Shown here: positions 52,358-60,404 of the stretch, in pieces | Layout: the number at the start of each line of letters is the position of its first letter | How positions within the stretch are numbered: position 1 is the stretch's first letter | Source: an uncultured Treponema sp. | GTDB taxonomy: Bacteria; Spirochaetota; Spirochaetia; Treponematales; Treponemataceae | DNA length: 64,000 nt | Direction of reading: 5' to 3' | Assembly: GCA_937877535.1 (NCBI GenBank) | Contig: CALFJF010000051.1 | Coordinates: 46,204 to 110,203 of the forward strand | Notes under the pieces: model-generated | The model's input: the letters and a program-made list of their open reading frames with translations, nothing else | Told to the model about the DNA's origin: nothing | The model's database searches: none | Made by a program: the position numbers and the translations under genes

Positions 52358-53479
52358 ATGGATTCTATGCAAAATCGTGAACAAATCATCGTCCGAACGA
52401 GCGTCATCGGGATTCTCGCAAATGTCGCGCTTGCCACGTTTAAGGCGGCGGTGGGGCTTTTTTCGCACTCAATCGCAATCGTGCTGGACGCGGTGAACAA
52501 TCTGACGGACGCACTTTCTTCGGTCATTACGATAATTGGAACGAAACTCGCTTCTCGACCTGCCGACAAAAAGCATCCCTTCGGACACGGACGCGCAGAA
52601 TATCTGACCGCGCTTGTGATTTCAGTCATCATTTTGTACGCGGGCGTAACGGCGTTTGTCGCGGCGAGCAAAAAAATCATCGCGCCCACTGTGCCGCAGT
52701 ACGCACCTCCTTCGCTCATCATTGTGGCGGTGGCGGTCGTGGTCAAAGTCGCGCTCGGACTTTTTGTAAAAGCGACGGGAAAGCGCGTCAATTCGGATTC
52801 TCTCGTGGCGACTGGGCAGGACGCGCTCATGGATTCAATTATCTCCGCTTCCACGATTGTTGCCGCGCTTGTGTTTGTGTTTTTTGGATTGTCGCTTGAA
52901 GCGTGGCTCGGCGTGATTATTTCGCTTGCAATTATCAAATCGGGCGTGGAAACATTGCGTGAAACGTTGAGTAAAATCTTGGGTGAGCGAATTGACGCGG
53001 AAACCGCCCACGCAATCAAAAAAACAATCGCTTCTGCTGACCCCGAAATTCGCGGCGCATTTGACCTTGTGCTGAACAATTACGGACCTGACAAGCATCT
53101 CGGCTCGGCGCATATTGAAGTGCCAGACATTTGGACAGCGGAAAAAATCGACACGGTAACGCGCAAAATCGTCGCCGAAGTCTACGAAAAACACCATGTG
53201 ATTATGACGGCGGTAGGCGTGTACAGCGTGAACACCAAGCACGATAGTGCGGCGCAAATTCACGAGCGTGTGTCAAAAATCGTGCATGAACACAAGGATA
53301 TTCTGCAAATGCACGGCTTTTTTGTGGACGAAGAGGCAAAAAAAATGCGGTTTGACATCATCGTGTCGTTCGACTCGCCCAATATGCAGGCGATGTATAA
53401 TCACGTGGTCGCCGATGTGCGCGAAGCGTTCCCCGATTACGATGTGCAAGTTCAGTTTGATTTTGATGTGAGCGATTAA
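52358..53479 (+). CDS. Cation diffusion facilitator (CDF) metal exporter
   Basis: A 373-residue proton-coupled divalent-metal efflux protein of the inner membrane. Six spans are expected in residues 15-215. Metal-site motifs are LDAVNNLTDALSS in span 2 (Asp-x3-Asn/Asp), the signature KHPFGHGRAEYL near 75, and TGQDALMDSIISAS in span 5. The C-terminal ferredoxin-like cytoplasmic domain has DKHLGSAHIEVP and KKMRFDIIVSFD. The aspartate-rich sites suit Mn, Fe or Zn. ATG at 52358 is set by AAAGGAGCG; an upstream ATG at 52334 lacks a site. The MarR-type regulator 40 bases downstream may be co-transcribed. Confidence 0.93.
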   Translation: MDSMQNREQIIVRTSVIGILANVALATFKAAVGLFSHSIAIVLDAVNNLTDALSSVITIIGTKLASRPADKKHPFGHGRAEYLTALVISVIILYAGVTAFVAASKKIIAPTVPQYAPPSLIIVAVAVVVKVALGLFVKATGKRVNSDSLVATGQDALMDSIISASTIVAALVFVFFGLSLEAWLGVIISLAIIKSGVETLRETLSKILGERIDAETAHAIKKTIASADPEIRGAFDLVLNNYGPDKHLGSAHIEVPDIWTAEKIDTVTRKIVAEVYEKHHVIMTAVGVYSVNTKHDSAAQIHERVSKIVHEHKDILQMHGFFVDEEAKKMRFDIIVSFDSPNMQAMYNHVVADVREAFPDYDVQVQFDFDVSD

Positions 53480-53518
53480 CGCACGGTCCGCACTCAAAAT
53501 AAGGAAAAATGAAAAATT

Positions 53519-53947
53519 ATGGAAGAGAAAAATTACGATTCACTTAAACTTAAAAATCAACTCTGCTTTCCGCTGTATGCCGCAAGTCGAGAGATTTTGC
53601 GAAAATACACGCCGCTTCTTAAAGAAATCGGTCTTACGTATACGCAATACATCGTAATGATGGTTTTGTGGGAAGAAAAAACGCTCACTGTGGGCGATTT
53701 GGGGAAAAAATTGTATCTTGACACGGGAACGCTCTCTCCGCTCCTAAAATCAATGGAAGAAAAAGGTTTGATTGTTCGTAGTCGCGACAAAACCGATGAG
53801 CGCGTGGTCAAAGTGGCGATTACCGAAACAGGCGAGGCGTTAAAAGAAAAAGCCGTAAGCGTTCCCGAAGAAATGGGCAAGTGCGTCAATCTGAGCGCAG
53901 ACGAAGCACAAACGCTCTACGGCATTTTGTACAAAATTATCGGATAA
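53519..53947 (+). CDS. ohrR: MarR-family regulator of the OhrR type
   Basis: A 142-residue winged-helix DNA-binding protein. The N-terminal segment LKNQLCFPLYAASREILRKY with Cys16 and LTYTQYIVMMVLWEE match OhrR, the peroxide sensor whose conserved N-terminal cysteine is oxidised to release DNA. The recognition helix and wing are LDTGTLSPLLKSMEEKGLI and SRDKTDERVVKVAIT. A second cysteine lies near 119. No ohr gene is adjacent, so it may act on a distant gene, on the CDF gene before it, or on the flavin reductase that converges on it with an 11-base overlap. AAGGA lies 13 bases upstream. Confidence 0.85.
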   Translation: MEEKNYDSLKLKNQLCFPLYAASREILRKYTPLLKEIGLTYTQYIVMMVLWEEKTLTVGDLGKKLYLDTGTLSPLLKSMEEKGLIVRSRDKTDERVVKVAITETGEALKEKAVSVPEEMGKCVNLSADEAQTLYGILYKIIG

Positions 53948-54518
53948 AATTTGTAAAGATTTTCTTTTCGGATTCGGGCTGCGCGACTCCCGCTTGCTTT
54001 CCCGCTTCAATGCTCTTCAAAATCCACGCCATGTTACGCCCGATTGTGCGCATGATTTGGATTCCTTCTTCGTCTTGAAGCACATCTGCGCCGTTTAAGC
54101 CGTGAACCATGTTCCAGTAGCGAGATGTAACAACGGGTTGCTGCGCGTAAGTGATGTATTTGTTCAAAACATCAAGGCACGCCGTTGTTCCCGCTCGCCG
54201 CGCCACCGTAACAGCCGCCGCTGGCTTAAAACGCAAGAATTTTTCGCCCTGCCAGTACAATCTGTCCAAAAACGCAATCAACTCGCCGCTCGGAGAAGCA
54301 TAATACACTGGCGAGCCGAGCACGATTCCGTCCGTGCTCTGAAGTTTTTCGACCGCTTCGTTTACGAGCGCGTCAATTTCGCCGTTCACCGCGCGATTCC
54401 CGACCCAAAAGATTTCGGTCTCCACGCCGTTTTTGTTCAATTCCTCAGCGACGAAATTCAACGCCGTGTGAGTGCTTCCATGTTCGTTTCGGCTTCCGTT
54501 AAACAGTATGACTTTCAT
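53937..54518 (-). CDS. NADPH-dependent FMN reductase / flavodoxin-fold oxidoreductase
   Basis: A 193-residue flavodoxin-like protein of the WrbA/IsdA-related FMN reductase group. FMN phosphate loop FNGSRNEHGSTHTALNF comes at the start, then DGIVLGSPVYYASPSGEL and VTVARRAGTTACLDVLN. Such enzymes pass electrons to quinones, azo compounds or nitro groups, or supply reduced flavin. It is the last gene of the STAS/phosphatase operon, 38 bases after vanY, with GAGGAG upstream. Its end overlaps the converging ohrR-like gene by 11 bases, so the two mRNAs could pair. Confidence 0.88.
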   Translation of the reverse strand: MKVILFNGSRNEHGSTHTALNFVAEELNKNGVETEIFWVGNRAVNGEIDALVNEAVEKLQSTDGIVLGSPVYYASPSGELIAFLDRLYWQGEKFLRFKPAAAVTVARRAGTTACLDVLNKYITYAQQPVVTSRYWNMVHGLNGADVLQDEEGIQIMRTIGRNMAWILKSIEAGKQAGVAQPESEKKIFTNFIR

Positions 54519-54556
54519 GTTGTCTCCTCTTTTTTTCTATTTTGAAAATTGCATTT

Positions 54557-55339
54557 TTACGCCTTTTTCCAAGCGTCGATGAACTCAAGCATAAATTGCT
54601 GAACGTCCCCGAACCATTTTTTTTGAAACTTGCACGCCTCAACTCCGATGTAACGAAAATGCCAACATTCGTAGCGATACCCCGTAACATCTTCGTAGTC
54701 CTTTGGAAATGAAAGCGACCACCCGTATTCAAAAGCGTGTTCCAAAAGCCACTTTCCGACTTTTGTTTCTTCGTAACTCGAATCGATTGAGCCAAAATCC
54801 ACAGCCGCGCCCGTTTGATGCTGACTCGTTCCCGCTCGCGCACTTTCTCTGTCCGCTTCCGCCTGCCCGTCTTGCTTTACGAGTGCGTCGTATACTTCTT
54901 TTTGACGCGAAAAACTCCTATACGTTGAACTCACCAAAATCGTTAATCCGTCTTTTCGTGCCGCATCGCCCATTTTTTTTAGAGCGCGAACGGCAGGCGC
55001 ACGAAGAAAAAGCCCTCGCCGATTCACGTTGTAAGAATCGTTTGGAAAAAGTTCTGCAAGGTCGAGCGGCTCAAAATTGTCTGGAAGCGGATGCGTTTTG
55101 TCGCAGAGAAGCAAAAGGTCATCGCGGTCTGCTTGCAAAACGACTCGCAAATCCGAAAGAAATTCAAACGGAGAGCCGTTCGGAATCTCGTCTTTGCACC
55201 GCTGGCTCATCGAAGAAAGCACTTTTGCGAGTTTTTCGATTTCAGGGTCAATTTTTGGCACATTTTTGACAGGCTTTTTTTGACACGAAACCGAACACAA
55301 AACGAGAAAAATCGTAAAAGAAAAAAATACGCGACGCAT
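54557..55339 (-). CDS. vanY: D-alanyl-D-alanine carboxypeptidase lipoprotein (VanY/M15B)
   Basis: A 260-residue zinc peptidase that trims peptidoglycan stem peptides in the periplasm. The signal ends in the lipobox LCSVSC (Cys19). The M15B motifs are STYRSFSRQKEVYDAL near 140, SQHQTGAAVDFG (zinc His and Asp), EYGWSLSFP and the final ECWHFRYIG with the second zinc His. All expected ligands are there. It follows the STAS gene by 2 bases, so it is probably coupled to the signalling genes, hinting that the regulatory system acts on the cell wall. VanY-type vancomycin resistance is not implied by sequence alone. Confidence 0.9.
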   Translation of the reverse strand: MRRVFFSFTIFLVLCSVSCQKKPVKNVPKIDPEIEKLAKVLSSMSQRCKDEIPNGSPFEFLSDLRVVLQADRDDLLLLCDKTHPLPDNFEPLDLAELFPNDSYNVNRRGLFLRAPAVRALKKMGDAARKDGLTILVSSTYRSFSRQKEVYDALVKQDGQAEADRESARAGTSQHQTGAAVDFGSIDSSYEETKVGKWLLEHAFEYGWSLSFPKDYEDVTGYRYECWHFRYIGVEACKFQKKWFGDVQQFMLEFIDAWKKA

Positions 55340-55341
55340 GG

Positions 55342-55668
55342 TTAGACAATTTCCGTAACCGAGTGGATAAACTCAAAAATCGAAATAAAGCCCGTGTCTT
55401 CAATGGCAGTGCGGGCGGACGGCGACGGATTCATCAGATAAAATTTGTGATTGTACTCAAGTCCGTCGTTGAAACCCGCCATAATTATCCCTACGCCCGT
55501 AGAGTCAATGGAAATGATTTGCGACAAATCAACAACAACGCTCGTGGACTTTATGTTCTCGTAGACTTTTTCTTGAAATTCCGAAGACGTATACGAATTC
55601 AAACTTCCAGAAAGTTCGTACATGACGTAATTTGTTCCGACTTTTTCTTTTATGGAAAGTTGCTCCAT
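55342..55668 (-). CDS. STAS-domain anti-sigma factor antagonist
   Basis: A 108-residue single STAS domain of the SpoIIAA/RsbV type. The target serine sits in ISIDSTGVGIIMAG, after VVVDLSQI, with the family's hydrophobic core on both sides. When dephosphorylated, such proteins bind and neutralise an anti-sigma kinase. The SpoIIE-type phosphatase genes directly upstream (14 bases away) are the natural enzymes to dephosphorylate it. No anti-sigma kinase or sigma factor lies in this window. CAGGAGC precedes the ATG. Confidence 0.9.
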   Translation of the reverse strand: MEQLSIKEKVGTNYVMYELSGSLNSYTSSEFQEKVYENIKSTSVVVDLSQIISIDSTGVGIIMAGFNDGLEYNHKFYLMNPSPSARTAIEDTGFISIFEFIHSVTEIV

Positions 55669-55682
55669 GTTTTGCTCCTGTT

Positions 55683-57848
55683 TTACTTGTTGAGTTTCAT
55701 CACAAAAATACTCACGTCGTCTTCAAGTTCCGCGGAAACGAATTCCATGAGATTTGAGTACGTGATGTCGGCGATTTTTTGCGCATTCATCACCATGTTT
55801 TCCGTAATCGCTTTTTGAACGCGGTCTTTTCCAAATTGCTCGCCCCTAAGAGAATGTGAATCCACCAGTCCATCAGAACACGTAACAAGTATATCGCCTG
55901 CATTTAACTTGACTTTTTTGACTTTTATATAAGGCGAAATGTCTTTCACAAATCCCAAAACGTGTCCTTCACCTTGAATCTCAACAACATTGTTAAACGA
56001 GCGCGTGTACAAAAATAACGCAGGAACGCCACAGTTTATGTAATATACCGTATTGTCAGAAAAATCTACGAGCGCGAAAAGACCTTCAAAAAAAGTGCCT
56101 TTTGGAAGGTTAAAGCGAATAAATGCGTTGACTTTTTCAACGAGTGCCTTAAAATCCGTGGACGCAGCAATATACGAGCGTATAATCGACTTAACGATAA
56201 CCATGCTCATTGACGCGCTGATTCCTTTTCCGCTAAGGTCGCCAAGGACAAAAATGTGCTGGCTGTCGTTCAAACGCACAAGGTCAATAAACTCGCCACC
56301 GATATTGTGCGCGTGCACCATCAAATGTCCCGTGTCGAATTTTTTATTTTTTATCGCGTCCATGTTGCCTTGAATCGACTCGATTATCTGCTCGCTCATG
56401 TGGATTTCGCGGTTTACCGTACCAACGATTTCTTGATTTCCGATATTTTTCATGTAATAACCGAACACGAAAAAATACGAATACAATTTTGTAAAAACTT
56501 CATAATCGTAGTCCGAGTAAATATTTCCGCCGCTTTTTGAGCCAAGAATTATCGCGCCAAGAACGTGCCTTCCTTCGTTGAGCAAAATGAGCGCGTCGCT
56601 TTTTGTCTTTTTGAAAAAATCAAGAAGCTCGCGCTTTATGGACGAAAATCGGTAGCCATTTTCAACAGAACCGCGAAGAACGATTTGCGCATTCAAATTC
56701 AAAAGCGTGTCGAACATCAAATTTTTCACGTTAAAAACGAGCGGTTTTACGCCTTCGTCGTCGTAAACGGAATGGATTTCATCGTTTCCCACGTCGATGA
56801 GCGCACGAAACGAAGAAAGACCTATACTTTTTGAAAGGATTTCGTGCATGTGCTTTACGATTTCCGACGGGTCGTCGCTGTAATCCATTTCCGCAAGGTC
56901 TTGTTCAAGCGCGGGCGCGTACTGATTTGAATGAAGAACGATTCGAGAACTAAAATATTTTTGAAGTCTGTAAGACGCAATAATTGCAATGGCAACAACC
57001 AACAAAAGCAAAAAATAAAACTTTACAGGGGCGGAAGAATGTAATTTCCACAAAGACGGGAACAAAAATCCCACAACGGCAGACGGAATCACGTAGCACC
57101 CAAGTCCTTTGAGCAAAAAACCGACTCCGCTTCGCGTGTCGTACAGGAAGTTTTGCACTGCCGCCTGAACCAAAATCGCTTGCGCGAGAACGAACGAAAG
57201 CAAAACAATCGAAGAAAACAGCGGAACGCGGGTGCTCGCCACGCGAACTAAAAACAGCGTGCACCAACTCAAAACCATTCCGATTGCCGTAACCGCAGTT
57301 TTTTGATGGTCAAGACGACTTGCTCTCGCTTCGCTCCGAAGAAGCATAATTATCACAGAAAGCGAAGTAAGTCCAAATGTCATAAAGATTTCGTAAAAAT
57401 CGTACCAACTATACGGGAAATAATTTGTGAGTCTTCCCGTAAAAATCGATTTTGCGTCAACGCGCAATCCAAGAAACGTCGTGATGTTCACCGCAGTAAA
57501 TTGCGAGAAAACGAGCCAAGCGCAAAATAAAATTCCGCCCCACTTTACGATTTTTGCCGCAAGCGGTCTTTCAAAAGAGGGAAAAAAGCAACAATATATG
57601 CAAAATTCAATCGCATAAACGCCTATCAAAAAGAACATACAGCGACCAAAAAAGAACGTGAGTCGCTCTGGAGATGAAGAAAGCGAGAAGAAAATTGCCA
57701 ACGCGATTGAAGCACAGGAAGCGGCAAGAACCGAGTTCATCACGATGATTGGGTTTGAAACAGTTTGCTCGCCCATACGCCTGTCGGTGTAATAGGAAAG
57801 CCATATCAAAAGTGCGGCAAAAACAAAATTAAGTACCCCGTAAATCAT
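55683..57848 (-). CDS. Polytopic membrane SpoIIE/PP2C-type serine phosphatase
   Basis: A 721-residue protein. The N-terminal 290 residues hold about eight membrane spans. A middle region (about 320-470) looks like a GAF-type sensor (SIGLSSFRALIDVGNDEIHS, LILLNEGRHVLGAIILGS). The C-terminus (about 510-720) is a SpoIIE phosphatase with GGEFIDLVRLNDSQHIFVLG, DLSGKGISASM, LVDFSDNTVYYINCG and VTCSDGLVDS. Metal-binding Asp-Gly pairs are mostly kept; the first is IGGEFID. Strong GGAGGGGAG ribosome site. It lies 11 bases after the second phosphatase gene and 14 before the STAS gene, forming one module. Confidence 0.9.
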   Translation of the reverse strand: MIYGVLNFVFAALLIWLSYYTDRRMGEQTVSNPIIVMNSVLAASCASIALAIFFSLSSSPERLTFFFGRCMFFLIGVYAIEFCIYCCFFPSFERPLAAKIVKWGGILFCAWLVFSQFTAVNITTFLGLRVDAKSIFTGRLTNYFPYSWYDFYEIFMTFGLTSLSVIIMLLRSEARASRLDHQKTAVTAIGMVLSWCTLFLVRVASTRVPLFSSIVLLSFVLAQAILVQAAVQNFLYDTRSGVGFLLKGLGCYVIPSAVVGFLFPSLWKLHSSAPVKFYFLLLLVVAIAIIASYRLQKYFSSRIVLHSNQYAPALEQDLAEMDYSDDPSEIVKHMHEILSKSIGLSSFRALIDVGNDEIHSVYDDEGVKPLVFNVKNLMFDTLLNLNAQIVLRGSVENGYRFSSIKRELLDFFKKTKSDALILLNEGRHVLGAIILGSKSGGNIYSDYDYEVFTKLYSYFFVFGYYMKNIGNQEIVGTVNREIHMSEQIIESIQGNMDAIKNKKFDTGHLMVHAHNIGGEFIDLVRLNDSQHIFVLGDLSGKGISASMSMVIVKSIIRSYIAASTDFKALVEKVNAFIRFNLPKGTFFEGLFALVDFSDNTVYYINCGVPALFLYTRSFNNVVEIQGEGHVLGFVKDISPYIKVKKVKLNAGDILVTCSDGLVDSHSLRGEQFGKDRVQKAITENMVMNAQKIADITYSNLMEFVSAELEDDVSIFVMKLNK

Positions 57849-57859
57849 TCTCCCCTCCC

Positions 57860-59290
57860 CTACCGACTTCCGCCGATTTTTGCCACAAGCATTGTAACGT
57901 CGTCATGAAGCCTTGTATCCGCATTATAAGACATGACCAATGAAGCAATGTCGTCCACAAATTCCTGTGGAGTTTTTGACGCAGAGGCTTTTATGGTGTC
58001 CGTATAAAGCGTTGTGTCGCCAAGTTCAACCTTGTCCTCGTTCATAACTTCGCTCACGCCGTCGGAAGCCATCAAAATAAGGTCGCCTGAAAAAAGACGC
58101 TGCTCTGCCACCGCAATGTCGTCGTCAAGCGGAATAATTCCAACGATAGAGCAATTCGACGAAAGCGGCTTTATTCTGTAGCCTTCAGGCGATTTTGTTA
58201 CAATAATGGGGTCGCTCATCGAAGCGTTTATGTAGCGGATTCGCATTTTTTCCGTATCGATAACGCCCATAAAAAGAACAGTATACTTATCTTGCAAGTG
58301 CATTGATTTTATTGCCGCATCAACAGCGCGAAGCGCACCAACCAAATCTTCCTTGTCCTCGCGGATTTTTACCGTATTCATCACGAGTCCCATAACAAGC
58401 GCAGCAGCCATTCCTTTTCCAGAAACGTCGCCGAGCATGATAAACGTCTTTTTTTCGTCGATTGGAAGAACGGTGTAGTAGTCTCCAGAAACGTTTATGA
58501 GCGGACGGAAATACGCCGCAAAAGACACGCGCTCGACTTGTGGCAATTCTGGGGGGAGAAACGACTGCTGCGTAACCGCAAGTTGCGCCCACTCGCGCGA
58601 AAGTTCGGAAATCTCTGAAAGGCTCGATATGATTCTGGAACGATTTTGAAAACGCGCAAATTCTTCAAAGAGTTTTGGATAAATCTCCGTGTCAAAAAGG
58701 TACATATAACGACAAAAAACATACAAATGCTCGCCGTTGCTAACGATTAAAAATCCACGCCCGTCTTTTTCTTTTGTAACAAGCCCGCATTCGTCGTTAA
58801 AATAATACACGCCGTTCGGCCACTCTTCGCGGAAATTGGCAATGAGCGTTTCCATCATGTTGCTTCTTCCGCCCATTTCTCCAACCGTAAGTTTTCCAGG
58901 ACTGTTATAAAGCGTATAGTTTGTTGTTCTGTCAAGGTAAAAAACAGAGCAATCTGCTTCAAGTTCAAGGATTTCATAAATTGCGCGGTAAAAATCATCG
59001 AGAGAATAGCAAAAACGCAAGCGGTCAATAAAATTTGTCATATATTCCGTGGCTCCCGTTTGCATTGCTTTTTTTTCGATTCGTTCGCGCGTGTTTTGAA
59101 AAATCGAAATGCTCGCAAACATCAATATTCCAAAAAGCACTGCGGTAACGCACATCGGAAACAGATTTGAATACGTGCGATAATCGTTGATTTTTGTCTG
59201 GGGAGCGACCGAAACCGCAATTACCGTAAAAATGACGGCGGCAACCACATTTATCGAAATGAGCGCGAACCGCCTTCGATTTTTATACAT
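57860..59290 (-). CDS. Two-span membrane SpoIIE/PP2C-type serine phosphatase
   Basis: A 476-residue protein. Two N-terminal spans (about residues 7-28 and 42-62) precede a GAF-like region (about 85-215, with CYSLDDFYRAIYEILELEA). A linker helix follows, then a PP2C domain: NVSGDYYTVLPIDEKKTFI, MLGDVSGKGMAAALVMG, VIDTEKMRIRYINAS, MASDGVSEVMNED and DTRLHDDVTMLVAKI at the end. All metal-binding aspartates expected for SpoIIE/RsbU are visible. The ATG at 59290 follows GGAGAAG. It is the first gene of the five-gene operon. It would sense a different input from its partner phosphatase. Confidence 0.9.
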   Translation of the reverse strand: MYKNRRRFALISINVVAAVIFTVIAVSVAPQTKINDYRTYSNLFPMCVTAVLFGILMFASISIFQNTRERIEKKAMQTGATEYMTNFIDRLRFCYSLDDFYRAIYEILELEADCSVFYLDRTTNYTLYNSPGKLTVGEMGGRSNMMETLIANFREEWPNGVYYFNDECGLVTKEKDGRGFLIVSNGEHLYVFCRYMYLFDTEIYPKLFEEFARFQNRSRIISSLSEISELSREWAQLAVTQQSFLPPELPQVERVSFAAYFRPLINVSGDYYTVLPIDEKKTFIMLGDVSGKGMAAALVMGLVMNTVKIREDKEDLVGALRAVDAAIKSMHLQDKYTVLFMGVIDTEKMRIRYINASMSDPIIVTKSPEGYRIKPLSSNCSIVGIIPLDDDIAVAEQRLFSGDLILMASDGVSEVMNEDKVELGDTTLYTDTIKASASKTPQEFVDDIASLVMSYNADTRLHDDVTMLVAKIGGSR

Positions 59291-59444
59291 TTGCTTCTCC
59301 AAAGATTTTTTTACAATCAACCCGCGCAGAAAATCTATCGCTCAGGTCACATTTCTAAACAAGTTTTATTATCGGCGATAATCGGTCGTTTGTCCATTTT
59401 TAGCAAAAATCGAGTTGCGTCTACAAAAAAAACGTGCCTTTTTT

Positions 59445-59450
59445 TATAAT
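59445..59450 (+). promoter_or_regulatory. -10 element of hslO (near-leaderless)
   Basis: TATAAT after a run of T ends 6 bases before the ATG at 59457. GTGTTC between them holds no ribosome-binding site. Confidence 0.55.
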
Positions 59451-59456
59451 GTGTTC

Positions 59457-60404
59457 ATGCTAAAAAAAGAAATTACAGATTTTGAATTGCTCGATTCATT
59501 AAAAAAAGCAACGGAAGATGGAATGACGATGTTCATTCTTTCTGGCGGAAAATTTCGAGGCGCGTTTCTTTCCGCTCCGCGCCTTTTGAACCAAATGCGA
59601 GAAAATCATTCGCTCGGAATTCTTGAGTCGCTTGCGTTGGGACACGCGCTTCTTTCAACAGCCCTTTTGATTCCAACGATGAAAGGAAGAGAGCATGTAA
59701 CGCTTCGATACGAAACGGACGGAAAATGCGCGGGCTTTCAAACGGAAGCGGATTCTACGGGCTACGTTCGAGGATTTTTGCTCACAAATCCTATTCCAGT
59801 TTCCACGCCACCAGAATCTTGGGATTTGTCGCCGTTTTTTGGAAACGGATTTCTCACGCTCTCTCGCTTTGGAGAAGGAATGAAAGAAGCGCAAACTGGC
59901 TCAGTCGAAATCAAAAATCGGAACATCGCGCAAGACCTCGCTTGGTATTTTGACCAAAGCGAGCAAACAAAAACGGCGTTTTCGACTTCCGTTCAATTTG
60001 ACAAAAAAGGCAGAATCATTGGAGCGGGCGGCATTTTTTTGCAAAAAATCGCACGAACAGGCGGAAACAAAATCGAAGAAGAAACGGACGAAGAAGACGA
60101 GTGGCTTACGGAACAAATCGAAATCGCTCTCAAAAAATCAAAATCAATCGGAAAAATAATCGCGTCGGGTGAATCGGCGGAAAACGCGATTCAAAGCATT
60201 TTCAAAGATTTTGAGCCAAAAATAATCCTTTCAAGAAGCGTTATTTTTGATTGCCCGTGTAGCGCAGAAAAATTTGCACAAAAAATCCGCGCGTTGGGAA
60301 AAGACGAATTAAACGATATTTTTGAGCATGACACCGACCCGCTTGAAGTGTTTTGCCACAACTGTGGTTCAGTCTACAAAATCTACAAGGAAATGCTACG
60401 ATGA
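59457..60404 (+). CDS. hslO: Redox-regulated chaperonin Hsp33
   Basis: A 315-residue holdase that protects proteins during oxidative stress. The N-terminal domain has LESLALGHALLSTALLIPTM and GREHVTLRYETDGKCAGF. The C-terminal zinc switch is CPCS near 268 and CHNCG near 303, four cysteines as expected. The middle linker is unusually acidic and longer than in E. coli (KIEEETDEEDEWLTEQIEI). The ATG at 59457 is chosen because TATAAT ends 6 bases before it. The stop overlaps the clc start by 4 bases. Confidence 0.94.
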   Translation: MLKKEITDFELLDSLKKATEDGMTMFILSGGKFRGAFLSAPRLLNQMRENHSLGILESLALGHALLSTALLIPTMKGREHVTLRYETDGKCAGFQTEADSTGYVRGFLLTNPIPVSTPPESWDLSPFFGNGFLTLSRFGEGMKEAQTGSVEIKNRNIAQDLAWYFDQSEQTKTAFSTSVQFDKKGRIIGAGGIFLQKIARTGGNKIEEETDEEDEWLTEQIEIALKKSKSIGKIIASGESAENAIQSIFKDFEPKIILSRSVIFDCPCSAEKFAQKIRALGKDELNDIFEHDTDPLEVFCHNCGSVYKIYKEMLR

